Shown here one piece after another: positions 1-11,900 of a stretch of 64,000 nt of DNA. A program made the position numbers and the translations under genes. Source of the DNA: Symsagittifera roscoffensis (lineage: Eukaryota > Xenacoelomorpha > Acoela > Convolutidae); the NCBI RefSeq assembly GCF_963678635.1, contig NC_087063.1:77833617-77897616 (forward strand), read 5' to 3'. Position 1 is the stretch's first letter, and the number at the start of each line of letters is the position of its first letter. The notes under the pieces are model-generated. The model was not told the DNA's origin. It was given only the letters and a program-made list of their open reading frames with translations, and did no database searches.

Positions 1-2
1 GA

Positions 3-2825
3 CTAACAGTGTCTGAAACAGTGTCGATAGATGAACCCACCGGTGGATACATGGAAATGTTGGAATACCGAAACTCGGCTAGAGGGCATGTAATGGCCCT
101 GGAAGAAGAAAAAGCCATGGAGGGTTATCTAGAAGCAATGTTGCAAGGCACCACCCTCAAGCAGAAGGCGTACGGAACTTTGGCGTCGTCTGACGTACAG
201 GCGGAAACAATCGAGCAGTTGGTGAGCCTTCCATGGAAAGCAGTAGTATTGAGGTACTTCGAAGAAGAAATGAGGACTACGCCGAGAATACATGCTCTCG
301 TGGCAGTACCTTACGTAAGGACAGAGTTACAACTCAGGTTTGCCTGGTGCATGATGGGACTGACTCGCGAAGAATACGACTCAGAAGAAAGGAAGAGGTC
401 AAAAGAAGAAAAGGTGTTCCTTATGACAAATCTGAGGGATCTGATAGTCCAGGAGGGAGCAGCAGTAGCGTGTGCGAAGCGGAGAGATGCTCTCTGTTTC
501 ATTCGATTCCTGATAGAGCAGATTTCAGTACCTGCATTAAGCAGTTGTGTTAGAATGTTGAGGGAAGGCGATGAACGAACGAAAGCCTTGTTCTTGCTGG
601 CATTGCTGGACATGCAGCAAAGTAAACCGATGAGGGTGAACATGAAAGAACCTGAAGAACTGGAACCCATGAAAAAGATAGATGAGATCAGGAGATTCTC
701 AAACAAGGAGCTGAGACTCACTAAAGAATCTATGGGAGCATTGCCGAAATCCAGTGAATACTGTGGACCGATCAAGAAGAAGTCATATAGCTACGTATCT
801 GGGATCATAGGGATAGCGTACAATCCTTTCCTGAGTGAAGACATACGTGATTGCTTCTTTGATTATGAGCAGGCGGTGTTACTAAGATTCTGGACGTCCA
901 GAATTGTAACGATCAAGAGCGTTAACAATCCACAGGCCAAGTTGGGACTGGTCTTGGAAGAGGAGGTGACTGCACCTTCAGTACCAAAATCCGACAAGAG
1001 AGTGGAGTTTGGGTTGGGGTTCTCAGATGAAGTACTGAGAACGAGCTTGATGGCAGTGTGGGAATTGATGAGGCCATCATGGTGTCCTAGTCCCAACGCT
1101 GACTCCATATTACGTGCGACACAAGACGTACAGAGGGAACTGAGTGCAGACTGTAACCTGCGTGACCTTAATATCATATATAATGTGATGATAACAGCCT
1201 CTAAGTGCAACGGAGAAGATAAAGTGGAGTTGCCTGGCTGGGGACCAGAAGACTGGGTAAAACCTGGTAGCTGTCTGGCGGAAGTCTGTGGACTGGAGGG
1301 TCATGTTTGTGGAAGTTTAGACTGTGTGAAAACCCTGGAGAAGCAACATAAGCAATTGACAGTATTGTTTGGAAATGTAGTGATGAAAGCAAGAACGGAA
1401 ACGGAACTGATAGCAGATTGCCATGGAGGAACTGATGTGAATCTAGTGACTGCACTAGGATTCTACAGCATGTTTGGTTCTTTAGAGTCACTATTGAATC
1501 TAGAACAGAAACATGAGATGGTCACAGCCATCAGCGTAGAAGTATTCCCAGGAGTTCTGCAGACTGAGCAGAAATACATAGGAAAATGGAGGGAGGCAAT
1601 TGAAACAGAAATGAACATCAGACACAGCGAAACTTATTGTAGACCAGCAGGAGCACGATATTTGGTGGGTTCAACGTTGGCTCCAATGTGCAAGAGCAGA
1701 TATCCTGTACATTTCGTAGCTGTAGACGTGAAGAGTACAAGAACGATTGTGGATCAAGCCTTTTCAGTGCCGAAGTGCGTGAGGTTGGCAAGAATGTCTG
1801 AAAAGTCTTACGAGTTACTGTGTAAGATTTTCTCAGCAGTTCCAGAGAGAACCAAAGAAGAGTTGGAGTCAATATTGGGAAAGAAGTTCATGGGATATGT
1901 GAGCGGGAACTTCAGTGACTTTGAAAAACAGAAGCAGAGAGGATCAACTGTCACAGATTACAATGCAGTAGATGAGAATGATGAAATCCACCGAGTGATG
2001 ATGGAAGTGGAACCATTGCTGGAAGCTTCGGGAAAACGTATTTGGAGGAGCATCATGTTGACGCATGATGAGTTTCCTTGCCACTGCTTGTTGCAGACCT
2101 GGTGGTATCCCAAGCGTAGTAATCTGATGTTGATCTGGGACTCTGGAGAGCTGCTCTCCATGGGTTTACCAGATTCATCACAGCCCGTAACAATAGTGAT
2201 AGTGGGAGTTATGATGGCGATACGATGGCTGGAAGCTCATGTGAGAGAAAACAATAGACAGGAGGCACCGACGAGAGAACAATTGCAGAAATTGGATTGT
2301 CTAAAAGATTTAGATCTTTTTGAGACAATGTGTAAAGTTCTGAATATTCCGATGGAAGTGAAGAAGATATGGGCGAGAAAACGATTGATGCCATGGTTCA
2401 GAGCTAACATGACTGCGTGGTTGTACGAGTATGCGAAAAAGCATATGTCGAAGCATGGCAGAGTGTACAGTGAATATCAGCTGGACATTGGGGCAGGAGC
2501 TTTCAAGCGAGCTTTCGTGACTCATCGGAATGCAGTGACCACCGCTGTGAAAAGGATTTCCAGAACGAGTGAGCGTAGTGGAAATGAGAAGGCAGAGATG
2601 CTGAAAGAAGATCTGGAGAGAAACGTGACGTTGTGTCTCCACAACAGCTTCTGTAGAAACAGAGAATCCAATGTGGATCCCCTACCTTGTTGTAAACAGA
2701 GGGTAGAAGAGCAGAAGTGTTGGAGGACGGCTTCCAACAGCGTCAGGATAGTCAACGACGTGCTACAAGACACGGAAACCGAAAGTGCGGAGTCAGCATC
2801 GCAGGAGGAGGAAATGGAACATTGA
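3..2825 (+). CDS. Large uncharacterised protein, 5' end outside window (at least 940 codons)
   Basis: Not recognised. The reading frame is open to the left edge, so the N-terminus is missing or the first in-frame ATG at 51 is the start; the frame begins with sense codons before it. It runs unbroken to TGA at 2823-2825, exceptional in a region where chance ORFs stay near 100 codons. The coding strand is purine-rich and visibly less AT-rich than its flanks. The protein is mixed alpha-type with acidic and basic clusters, no signal peptide in view, no zinc knuckle, and no reverse transcriptase, protease or DDE motif that I can see. Near the C-terminus is a Cys cluster (CLHNSFC, then CC) followed by a Glu/Ser-rich acidic tail. 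No intron is evident. Downstream lie strong hairpins and a polypurine tract, so a mobile-element gene (for example a gag-like ORF) is one reading; a single-exon host gene is another. I am sure it is coding, not what it does. Confidence 0.75.
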   Translation, partial: LTVSETVSIDEPTGGYMEMLEYRNSARGHVMALEEEKAMEGYLEAMLQGTTLKQKAYGTLASSDVQAETIEQLVSLPWKAVVLRYFEEEMRTTPRIHALVAVPYVRTELQLRFAWCMMGLTREEYDSEERKRSKEEKVFLMTNLRDLIVQEGAAVACAKRRDALCFIRFLIEQISVPALSSCVRMLREGDERTKALFLLALLDMQQSKPMRVNMKEPEELEPMKKIDEIRRFSNKELRLTKESMGALPKSSEYCGPIKKKSYSYVSGIIGIAYNPFLSEDIRDCFFDYEQAVLLRFWTSRIVTIKSVNNPQAKLGLVLEEEVTAPSVPKSDKRVEFGLGFSDEVLRTSLMAVWELMRPSWCPSPNADSILRATQDVQRELSADCNLRDLNIIYNVMITASKCNGEDKVELPGWGPEDWVKPGSCLAEVCGLEGHVCGSLDCVKTLEKQHKQLTVLFGNVVMKARTETELIADCHGGTDVNLVTALGFYSMFGSLESLLNLEQKHEMVTAISVEVFPGVLQTEQKYIGKWREAIETEMNIRHSETYCRPAGARYLVGSTLAPMCKSRYPVHFVAVDVKSTRTIVDQAFSVPKCVRLARMSEKSYELLCKIFSAVPERTKEELESILGKKFMGYVSGNFSDFEKQKQRGSTVTDYNAVDENDEIHRVMMEVEPLLEASGKRIWRSIMLTHDEFPCHCLLQTWWYPKRSNLMLIWDSGELLSMGLPDSSQPVTIVIVGVMMAIRWLEAHVRENNRQEAPTREQLQKLDCLKDLDLFETMCKVLNIPMEVKKIWARKRLMPWFRANMTAWLYEYAKKHMSKHGRVYSEYQLDIGAGAFKRAFVTHRNAVTTAVKRISRTSERSGNEKAEMLKEDLERNVTLCLHNSFCRNRESNVDPLPCCKQRVEEQKCWRTASNSVRIVNDVLQDTETESAESASQEEEMEH

Positions 2826-2928
2826 TGAATGGTCGAGAAAACAAGAGGCAACAAGAAAGAAAATTAGAAGAATTTAGAAGTTTTAGAACTTCTAAACGAC
2901 GAAAAAAGAAGAGAACAAAGAAATGATG

Positions 2929-2942
2929 AAGAAAGAATAAAA
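2929..2942 (+). promoter_or_regulatory. Possible polyadenylation signal after the left-edge ORF
   Basis: AATAAA occurs about 110 bases after the stop codon of the large ORF, in an A-rich tract. The position suits a 3' end, but the hexamer is common in AT-rich DNA. A second AATAAA lies near 3281. Confidence 0.3.
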
Positions 2943-3169
2943 CTCAGAATTGTTTTATGTGTGTGAAAAACTCAAGTGAGAAACCAAGCAACCAAGTTGT
3001 AATTGAAAACTGAAACATTTAGTTGAGTTCTGAAGTTGTTGCATTTATAAATTTGCATTTTGATTTTAGCAGAAGTGGCTTTAGAGACACTTATTATTTA
3101 TTTAGAAAGGCTTAAGAAAAGAGTATATTTAAATATTCCAGCCTGCATGACTGTTTTTTAACACTTAGG

Positions 3170-3268
3170 AAAACTGATCACTTTGTGGTGATATGAAGGA
3201 CTTGAGTAACCTCTTGAAGAAGGAGGTTGGTGCATTGTTCTTTCTAACCACAAAGTTTCTTAGTTTTA
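3170..3268 (+). other. Nested stem-loop, possible structured 3' RNA
   Basis: ACTTTGTGGT near 3180-3189 pairs with ACCACAAAGT near 3247-3256, and the stem extends imperfectly outward. Inside it AACCTC (3208-3213) pairs with GAGGTT (3223-3228). This is the first of three stem-loops within 850 bases downstream of the large ORF. Confidence 0.4.
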
Positions 3269-3332
3269 ATATTCAGGACAATAAACAAGCAAGATTTCCG
3301 AAGGGAAGGAGCATAGTAGGATAATTTTAGCT

Positions 3333-3365
3333 TGTTGGTTGGCAGGACTGTCCTGCAAGCCAACA
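3333..3365 (+). repeat. Near-perfect hairpin, almost no loop
   Basis: The arms start TGTTGGTTGGCAGGA and end TCCTGCAAGCCAACA, with one or two mismatches over about 15 bp and almost no loop. It could be an RNA structure or a cruciform; the function is unknown. Confidence 0.5.
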
Positions 3366-3963
3366 CCTTTTAAATCTAAGAGAAAAGAGTTTTAATCGGG
3401 ACATAGACACTGGAAGTCAGAAAACATGTTTTATCTTAGGTTATATTCTCAATGTGCAGATTAATGAAAGAATTTGAAGGCTATAGTGATGTAGTATGAT
3501 GCCATTTATATTCTGCAGTGAGTTGATATGACGTGGATAAAAGTAATTCCGTGCATTTTGTAAATTCTGTTCGATGGCACTGTAACCATTTTATGAACAT
3601 TGCGCGATTCAATGAGGACATTGACCGGACTGTCCGGGGAGTATGTGACATTCGACCAGAATGGCCAAAATGCAGTCTCTGAAAAATTCGGGATTTTAGC
3701 AGCAAGCCTTCCGAATTGGCGATTTAGAACGGATAAGGACGTTATTTGAACGATTGGCCAAACGGTGAAGGCTAGAAGATTCTGGAATTCGAAATTTTAA
3801 AAATTCGAATTATGACGTCATATTTCTGAGAAACGTCAGAAACGGCCATTTTAGCTAAAATAGCTAAAAGAAACAGAACAACTTTTATCTGCGATTGCGA
3901 ACAGTACGAAAATCGAGACTAAAAAAACAACAACGAACTACCGAACAGCAGAGGACGTTCCGA

Positions 3964-3997
3964 CTTGCAACTATTGTGCTGTTACAATAGTTGCAAG
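3964..3997 (+). repeat. Perfect 14-bp stem, 6-nt loop hairpin
   Basis: CTTGCAACTATTGT is followed by the six bases GCTGTT and then ACAATAGTTGCAAG, the exact reverse complement. There is no T-tract after it, so it is not a bacterial-type terminator. Confidence 0.65.
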
Positions 3998-4210
3998 ACC
4001 GTTGCGAACAACGGTGAAGGGTGAAGACCAGCCTTCCGAGTTAGCGTGAACTTGAGATTAAGGAGCTTGATTCGCCGGATTCAAGAATCCGGAAGGGTCT
4101 CGGGACGGGAACTTTTATGAACTTGTATTGAATTTTAGCATCCTGTCATGTCCTGACTTGAATTTAATTGAGATCTTAATTCGTTTTGGCAAGAATGAGG
4201 AGCTAGAAGT

Positions 4211-4224
4211 AAGGGGGGGAAGGG
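4211..4224 (+). other. Polypurine tract, possible 3' LTR border
   Basis: The run AAGGGGGGGAAGGG is followed by TTGATCC. In LTR retroelements such a tract sits just before the 3' LTR, so 4226 to about 4600 could be an LTR of the element carrying the left-edge ORF. The 5' LTR would be outside the window, so this cannot be tested here. Confidence 0.25.
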
Positions 4225-4225
4225 T

Positions 4226-5918
4226 TGATCCATCTTCGATGGAGATGATGATTTTTATCTACTGAACAAAAACAATAGTAATATAATAAGTAGTAGCCCT
4301 GTTTTTAGGAGTGACCTCGTGGTCTGGGGATACTGAGACCCAGCCATGAGCTCACTATTTGCATGTAATTAAGTTAATTTGAGCGTTCTGGTCGAAGCCG
4401 GAGAACAGTAACGTTTTTGTCGACCCGATGTTGGAAAAGACCACCGAAAAGTACTGGCTTGGTAGAGACGGTGAAAAACATGCAAAGCTCTGTTTAGACG
4501 CTAGCCAGTCGTCTTAAGACTTAGTTTTGTTATCCGTCGATATGTATCTTCCGGGCGAATGTTACATTATTCTTCAAGTACAATTTTTTTTTCGTGAATC
4601 TACTCGCTAGTCTACACAAATCTAGTTTGAAGCCACAAGTTCTAACATAACCATGATATCACCAATTGAAGAACATCTTCGATTTTTTCCACTCACCCTC
4701 CCCCACTTTGAATTTCAATTTTGAAAAAAAAACATATATTTCACTGTTTTCATAATGAAATTAAAATTGCAAAGTGAACAAACTAACTATTGTGAACATT
4801 TTTTTTTTCATACATTACATCGCAACATCACATACTTAGCCATTAGAACACGTAAAAATAATGAACAAAACAGATAATTTTTGAAGTTTTTAAAGACAAT
4901 TTACCAGGCTCGAACAAAGCCGAAAAAACCTGAGCACAAACGAAAGACTTGAAACGTAATAAAAAAGTACCCCTGCCCCTCAAAACACACACAAAAACTC
5001 TGCAAACGACGGCCACTAAGCCGATATTATACAGGCTAAAAAGAGGTCACTGAGCCAATACTAAATAGCCCAAAAAAAAGAAGAAAAAAGCTTTTATGAG
5101 GAAAGTTTTTTCTTAAAAATTGTCGAACTAATATTATGCTTCCTTTAGTTTTCTGGCGTCCACCTTCATAAAGGTTAGCCCAGGTCCTCTGGAGGACCCC
5201 TGATGTCTAGCTAGGTTAGTTTTAGAGACAACTTTTACCCAGCTTCGACAGAGATACTGGCCTAGGGACCTTTTTTTGTCTTCTGTTTGTTTAAGAAGGA
5301 GTGTGGCTAAGACCAGACCCCTCCCTTCCCAAAAAGGGTACACAGGTCCGTCCACTAGCGCGTCTTATGACCCTTTTTGCTTCTTGGGGTGATATTCCTG
5401 TTGCTCAAATGCTCTCCACCACTTGTAGTTAGAACGTCTTTGATAGCCCAAAAAATGATCTACCGATACTTTCATATCATCGTCTTAATTAAGTCTCAAA
5501 CAAAAATTATCTCAGAAAACAAGCCAAGTAAAATCATTGATTGTTAATTATTCATCGAATAAAAGCTATCGAATTAAAATGGTAACAAAGCCGAAATTTT
5601 TGAGCAGCAAACTTTGAGCCGAAAAAAAAGTTTTGCTGAAATCTGAGCTGGTAAAATTTCATCCAACATAAGACCTGCTCGAAAAAGTCGTCAGTTAATG
5701 ACGAAACTATAGTCATGGAGATGACTAAAAATTTTAGTCGTCCTGTAGACAATTTCATTTACGGGAAAAACGTCAAGTACCCGGTTGCAACACCCTTGTT
5801 TATCGGAAGGGTAAAGAAAGTGTAAGCTAGTACATGTTTTCACTCGATTTCTTCGGGGAAAAAAAAACAAAAAAAACTTGAAGCAAAAAAAACTAATTTT
5901 AAGTGAAGCTCAGCATAC
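4226..5918. other. Non-coding, AT-rich; no gene seen
   Basis: It contains A-runs, an imperfect hairpin near 4311-4352 and short scattered ORFs without supporting features. The reverse-strand ORF at 5134-5355 lacks convincing splice sites or protein-like composition. Confidence 0.4.
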
Positions 5919-8900
5919 CTTCTGTTTCTTTTATTTGACGTTTCCGAGAACTCCTGCTCATATCACTTGTGCTGCTTAAACTATTGTCCTTCTCACATGT
6001 GCAAACCAGGTTTCTTCTAATCAATCGTATGGGAAGATTCCGCATCGGTGTTTGCGGCGTAGTTCTCGCAGCTTCGTTTCCCTGGGTTCGGATCTGTAAG
6101 GTACAGGTATCACGAGAAACTTGATCAACTGGATCGGTCTGAAACATGAACAGGAAAACTCAGCCAAATATATTGAGAACAACTTCAGAATAAAAAACTT
6201 CTAGACGACGATGACAATTTCAGAATAAAAAATTTCTAGACGTCGATGACAATTTCAGGGGAAAAAATCTGATTACATTCCTTTCAGACTAACATTTCGC
6301 TTTGATTATTGTAGTTCTAAAAAAATGGAATAATGGCTCCATTGCTGATTTAAATTATCCGGATAAAAATGGGAAAAAATCAGCGAACACTTGAGAAAAT
6401 GTTTGTAGCATTAATAGTTTTTCGTTGTAACACTGAAAACTGTAGCTTTTCTAGTAGAAAACTTGTACCTGCACACTACGATTTTCCATTATACACAAAA
6501 GGCTCTCCTGTTCGTCCTCTTCATTTACATTTTCCGTCTGCGAATCTAGAGCGGAATTTCTCTTCGTATTTTTCACGCTATTTCTGGTATTATGTCTATG
6601 ACTATTTCTGCTGCTGTTACAACTTCCAGTCTGTTCCTCTTGGGTACTGGTAAAGACTGGAACCAAATCTTCTGTACACATGGCAGACTCCAAGTCCATT
6701 AAATCACAAACCACCACTGAAACAATCATTAATTGCTAGCAAGCCTCGAAACAGCCACAAAAAAGAACAAGTCGATTTACATCAGTAAAAAACCAAAAAA
6801 TTGGCAATGACCGAAGGCAGCCTCCTTTTTCACTAGTTTCAACCAGCTGGCTCTTTTCATAAACACATTTTTATTTTCCACACATTTCATTTGTTGAAAA
6901 CTAATTTTACGTTGTTACATCCTAACATCACGCAGTTAGCCATAACAAGTAAAAAGAAAATTTAAAAACTTGAAATGTGAGGACGGTGGACGTGGAAAAG
7001 AGCCAACCCTCTTTGTCTTCGCAACAACCAAGAAGGATATTATTGATTTTAAGTTGTAATCGGTGGTTTCAGAAAGATGTGCAAGATAACTTTTTTTGGC
7101 TTTTATCACTTTTATTCCAATGTCAACTTGACCGAACACAAGAAAACCAGACACATGGATTTCCACTTCATTGAAAAAGTTTCGGCCATTTTTTACTGCG
7201 CCTCTTTCCTTTCCTTTTACCCCACATGCGAAATTTTAGAAGCGAATTTTTGGCTAACATTGTTCGATACTTACAAAAATTGGCATGCTAACAAATTTGG
7301 CCACGACAAACATATTTGGTCTTCATAATTAACCTTGAAAAAGCCCTCGTTACACCATAAATAAGATGGAGGGAGGGGCAGAAAATAGCCTTTGCCAATT
7401 TCGTTAACCTAATTCTACAATGAAAAAGAAGACATCAAGCACATGTCTCTTCATTATGCTTGATGATGATGTAATGTATGCTATACCACCCATTCTTATG
7501 ATCAAAATATGATCAACTGATCATATATGAGCGTATGATCAAAATGCTTGGCAGAATTAGGCTTGTTTCAAATTAATCTTTATTAACCCGCTCCTTTGTC
7601 TGCCCATTTTCCATCACTTCTGTTCTCATTATTTGCTATAGGAGAACAAGTTGTAGATGTATGAGTGCGTGCAGTTTCAAATGACTGTTCTTTATCAGCA
7701 TCTACTGGTGTCTCGCTCTGGCATCTAATTTCGTTTCCGTCTGTTGACTGCTGTGTCTCATCTGCAAACATATGGTCCAGGTGGGGACCAACACGGCGGC
7801 GCAACTCCTGGAAGCCTGCAATAAGAGTCTTTCTAGTTATGTTTATTATAAATTGTATTAAGCATTATAACTGTTCCGACCATTGAAAATGGGGATGAAC
7901 TTTGTTTTTGCTTGTGGAACCTGATCTAAGTACTTGCATATAAAGTAAAATGGAGCAAAGGACATATAAAACTAGACAAAAAATACCCGTATAACGGCGC
8001 ACACGGACGATTAACCTATGACCTACATGATAAACATTGGATACCACACATTGGTATAAATAACCCATCAAACTGCAAAGCAGACACGAAAAATAAAGGA
8101 TACCAAGAAATAATGTTTTTCGATTGGAAAATACAACTCGAAAAAATACAACTCACACGAGATTTATCTGATAATACAATGATCTATAAAGGAATCCGAC
8201 TACCTTGTAAAAATGATCAAGGATATTGCGACCCTACAACAAGAACACAAGCAACAATTGTTTGGTTCCCCGAAGATACATGTACAACATTTCAAGTAGC
8301 AAAAATACACGCTCGTATGATAAAATTTCACGAAAAATATTTCATACAATCAATTCCTTATGAACAAGTCCATCCATCACGCAAACTAAGTTCCGATTTT
8401 AGAAACATAGACAATATAGAAAATAAATTGACACGTTTTCAAATATATCAAGAAACAGAACTTGCATGTAAATACAGGAATCCACTTCACAGAACACAAT
8501 ACTCTGAAATATTAGTTGAATACGAAAAAGGATTCGACATGACCACTGGAAAAGTAAAAATCGACCCATATGCCACAGGTCATCCTCTAAACGAAGGAAC
8601 ATCCTATATACCAGTTAATTTTGAAAAAAGTAACGGACAACCTGGTGGACATCTAAAACCTTATGACACCAGAAGCACACGCTTACAAGAATTGTCACTA
8701 ATGAATACTACATATTTCGGTAATATCCATTATGATATTCATTTAGATATGAAACTAGACTATACAATTAGCCGCATTTTTCAAGAAATGTCACTCTCCG
8801 AATTAGAAACACTACACCAACTATGCGAATTAGAACGGACACAAATATTACAATCACTTGCACTAGCAGTATTAAAAATACCCTATGCAGGATACTTATT

Positions 8901-11900
8901 ATCAGGAAATAGATCAAATTTTTTAGACTACGAAGGAAACATCTTATGGTTTTATACTTGTACCAAAAAAGTATCACCACTCTACGTTTTTGAAGATAAA
9001 CGATGTTATAAAAGAATCCCTATCTTTTATAAGAATAAAGTACATTTCGTGGATACACTTTCACGAAGAACCTATTTCTGGGATACCGCAGTCCCATGTG
9101 GATCAGAAAATAGCCACAATGTAGTACAACTAAACCCTGATGAAAATAAATATTACCTTCTCACTCCATATCCCACATTAATGCAATCACTCAAAAAATT
9201 TTCACCAGAAAGCATTCGCGCTATCGCTCGAAACCCAAATATAGACTTACAATCAATAGGAATCTATTCAAAATCAGATATTCAACATCACATTAGAACA
9301 CAACAATTCCAAGAATTATTAACACAAATGGACACTATACAAAGACAATCAATAGACCAAAATTTACGCAAACTTGCAGAAACCGCAGGATTTGCCGATA
9401 TCTACACCCAAGACTATAGCGGATATTTTAAAGACATTAAAGATTATATATATCTAAACGGCGAAAAATACCGTCCCCAAGATATATCACCAATCAACAT
9501 TTTTAGCTTTGTTACACTCAAAAATGAGATCCTAGATTTTCTAGGATGGCCCTACTACATCTTAGAAAAATTGACTATTTTATACGCAATGTTTAACTTT
9601 ATTGGATTTCTTTTCTCACTCTTAAAAGGAATCTACAATACATGTGCTATACACACACAAGTAAACAGACAAGCAAGCGTAGCACGCATACTCTTTGCAG
9701 GATTTTTTGGAATTTTTTCCACATCTATAAACAAAATTCTTTTAGACGCACAAATAAAAGAATATAACACAAAAATAACAACACGACAAAATACATACGA
9801 CGAAGAACATAACAATGTCGACACACAGCCAACGGCACCACAATTACCACCCCTACCAAATAACCATCCACTATCCCTAGTCCCACGAAATTTTCGAAAT
9901 TTAGCAATCACACATAATCCAAATTTTCGACTCAATACATCGCAAAGTCCCGTCCAACATATAATGACACATCAATCACAAGATGATAATACTTATGAAC
10001 AAATTATTGAACAGCCCCATACCACCGCTTTTCAATCTCAAAATAATAATTTTTTTAGCCCACGATGAGCCGCCAACTTGGATCACTACACCGATCAAAT
10101 TCCCATCCAACCAATCTTACCTCTTCAATCCCAATCATACCACTTTTTGCTTTTCCGCCACCCGATTTTCCATCTAGCAATGCAACATCAGGCATGAATT
10201 CCGACACTAACTCACATATTTCAGTTTTATACTCCATCTCACAGCTAAATAACCCGAATATTGAAACCCCCGATGAATTTGCCGACTCAGAACCATCCCC
10301 ATCCAATAATTTTCATAACCCTTCTAATTTTTCTCAACCTCCTTTTCAACCCATATTGTCAAATAACCCTGACCCAATCACTCCGACACCCTCTTATGCT
10401 TCCCAAGTTACCCCAACCTACTCCTCATACCAATCTGACCAATCATCTCATTCTCCAGACACCCCCCGAATCTCCCCAGAGCTAGATAATTTTATTACCC
10501 TCCAACAGCAACCCTACCACCTTAACACCCCGACCATAAACCAAATCTCCTCCACTACAAATTCATCCAATCCCCCTACACCCTCTTCAAATTATACTGA
10601 ATCATTAACACCATCATCCACATCCACTATATCTTCACTAAACACTAATAGAGCTTACCGCACTTTTAAAAGAAAATTCCCCAACCATCCTTTCCCAGCA
10701 AAACCAGGAACAGCCCGTGAATACATCAACCACCCCCAGCATACTAACACTAAAGAATTTTTAGCTATCACTTTACCCTCATTTCCACAATACACTTTAA
10801 ACACCCCTCACGACGCTAACGAAACACGCAACTTTGTAGATGAATACGTTTTAATGCCCACTCTCTCTTGGACCTCATACTATCATTTCACTAACCCTCT
10901 TTGCTTACCTTTATCCAGCACTTCCATCGATATAGACCGAAACAAAGACATGCTATATCGACTAACTACACCACTAACCGCTAGACAATTTACTTACGTT
11001 GGATATAAAAAATCACTAAAAATACACACTGCACCTAGAGCTAATGAATATACGCTAGAATACTACGATCACAACATCATCAGAGCTAACCAAGATCAAT
11101 TCTTAGATGACGATCGCTTCGCTAATCCACAAATCACCGAGAAATTTTTCATCAAGACACCATATGTATTTACACTAAACATCTTCGACCGAAAGTTTGA
11201 TCACATTATTTCAGAAGCATTAACAAACACACAGGCATACGAAAGTTTTAAAGAACGCTTCCAAATCTTTTCACTAACCTTTCATTTCCTTGCACCACAC
11301 GAAAGAGATTTACACTGCTCACACGATATTATGTTGCGCACTAAACAAACACATACATACAGTTACTATCGTTTCATCCAAAATCACTTTGACCTCCACA
11401 CACCCTCTAGACAACCACACCATCGTTTCCAATTCATCAATTCAAAATACACTTCACCATATTTCCTAAATTTCACATATTGTATTAAAGACACTAACCT
11501 CCATGGTATTCTTCGTAATTATGACCCCATAACCCAAATGTACATTTTCTGCCCCATCACCAAGACCTTCAACGCCGAAGAATCCCGACCCTTCCTTATC
11601 CCGCACGAATTCCTACAACCTATAGAAATCCCAATTTTAGAATTCATCCACAACACTAAATTTAACCACAAATTATATAACTTAATCCAAAACACACCTT
11701 ATGAGTTTGCAGTAGGCACTGAAGAACTAACCACTATTAAGGCACTTCAATTGCTTTGGCCACTGCTTCAAACTAAAAATATCATCCGCATCTTAGCTAA
11801 ACTACTAACAACTTCAGAACTAATTCACGACATCTTCCCCCACGGTTTTTTCCCCGACGACTAACAGGTAAGTATGAATTAAGTAAATATTACTAATTAA

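Noticed and set aside
3964-3997. Rho-independent terminator
   Set aside because: No U-tract follows the stem and the context is eukaryotic.
5134-5355. Minus-strand ORF as a possible 3' exon of the unknown gene
   Set aside because: No acceptor in the required phase with a pyrimidine tract, and the composition is not protein-like.
9633-9935. Minus-strand ORFs inside the envelope and ORF2 genes
   Set aside because: They are antisense shadows of the long plus-strand frames.
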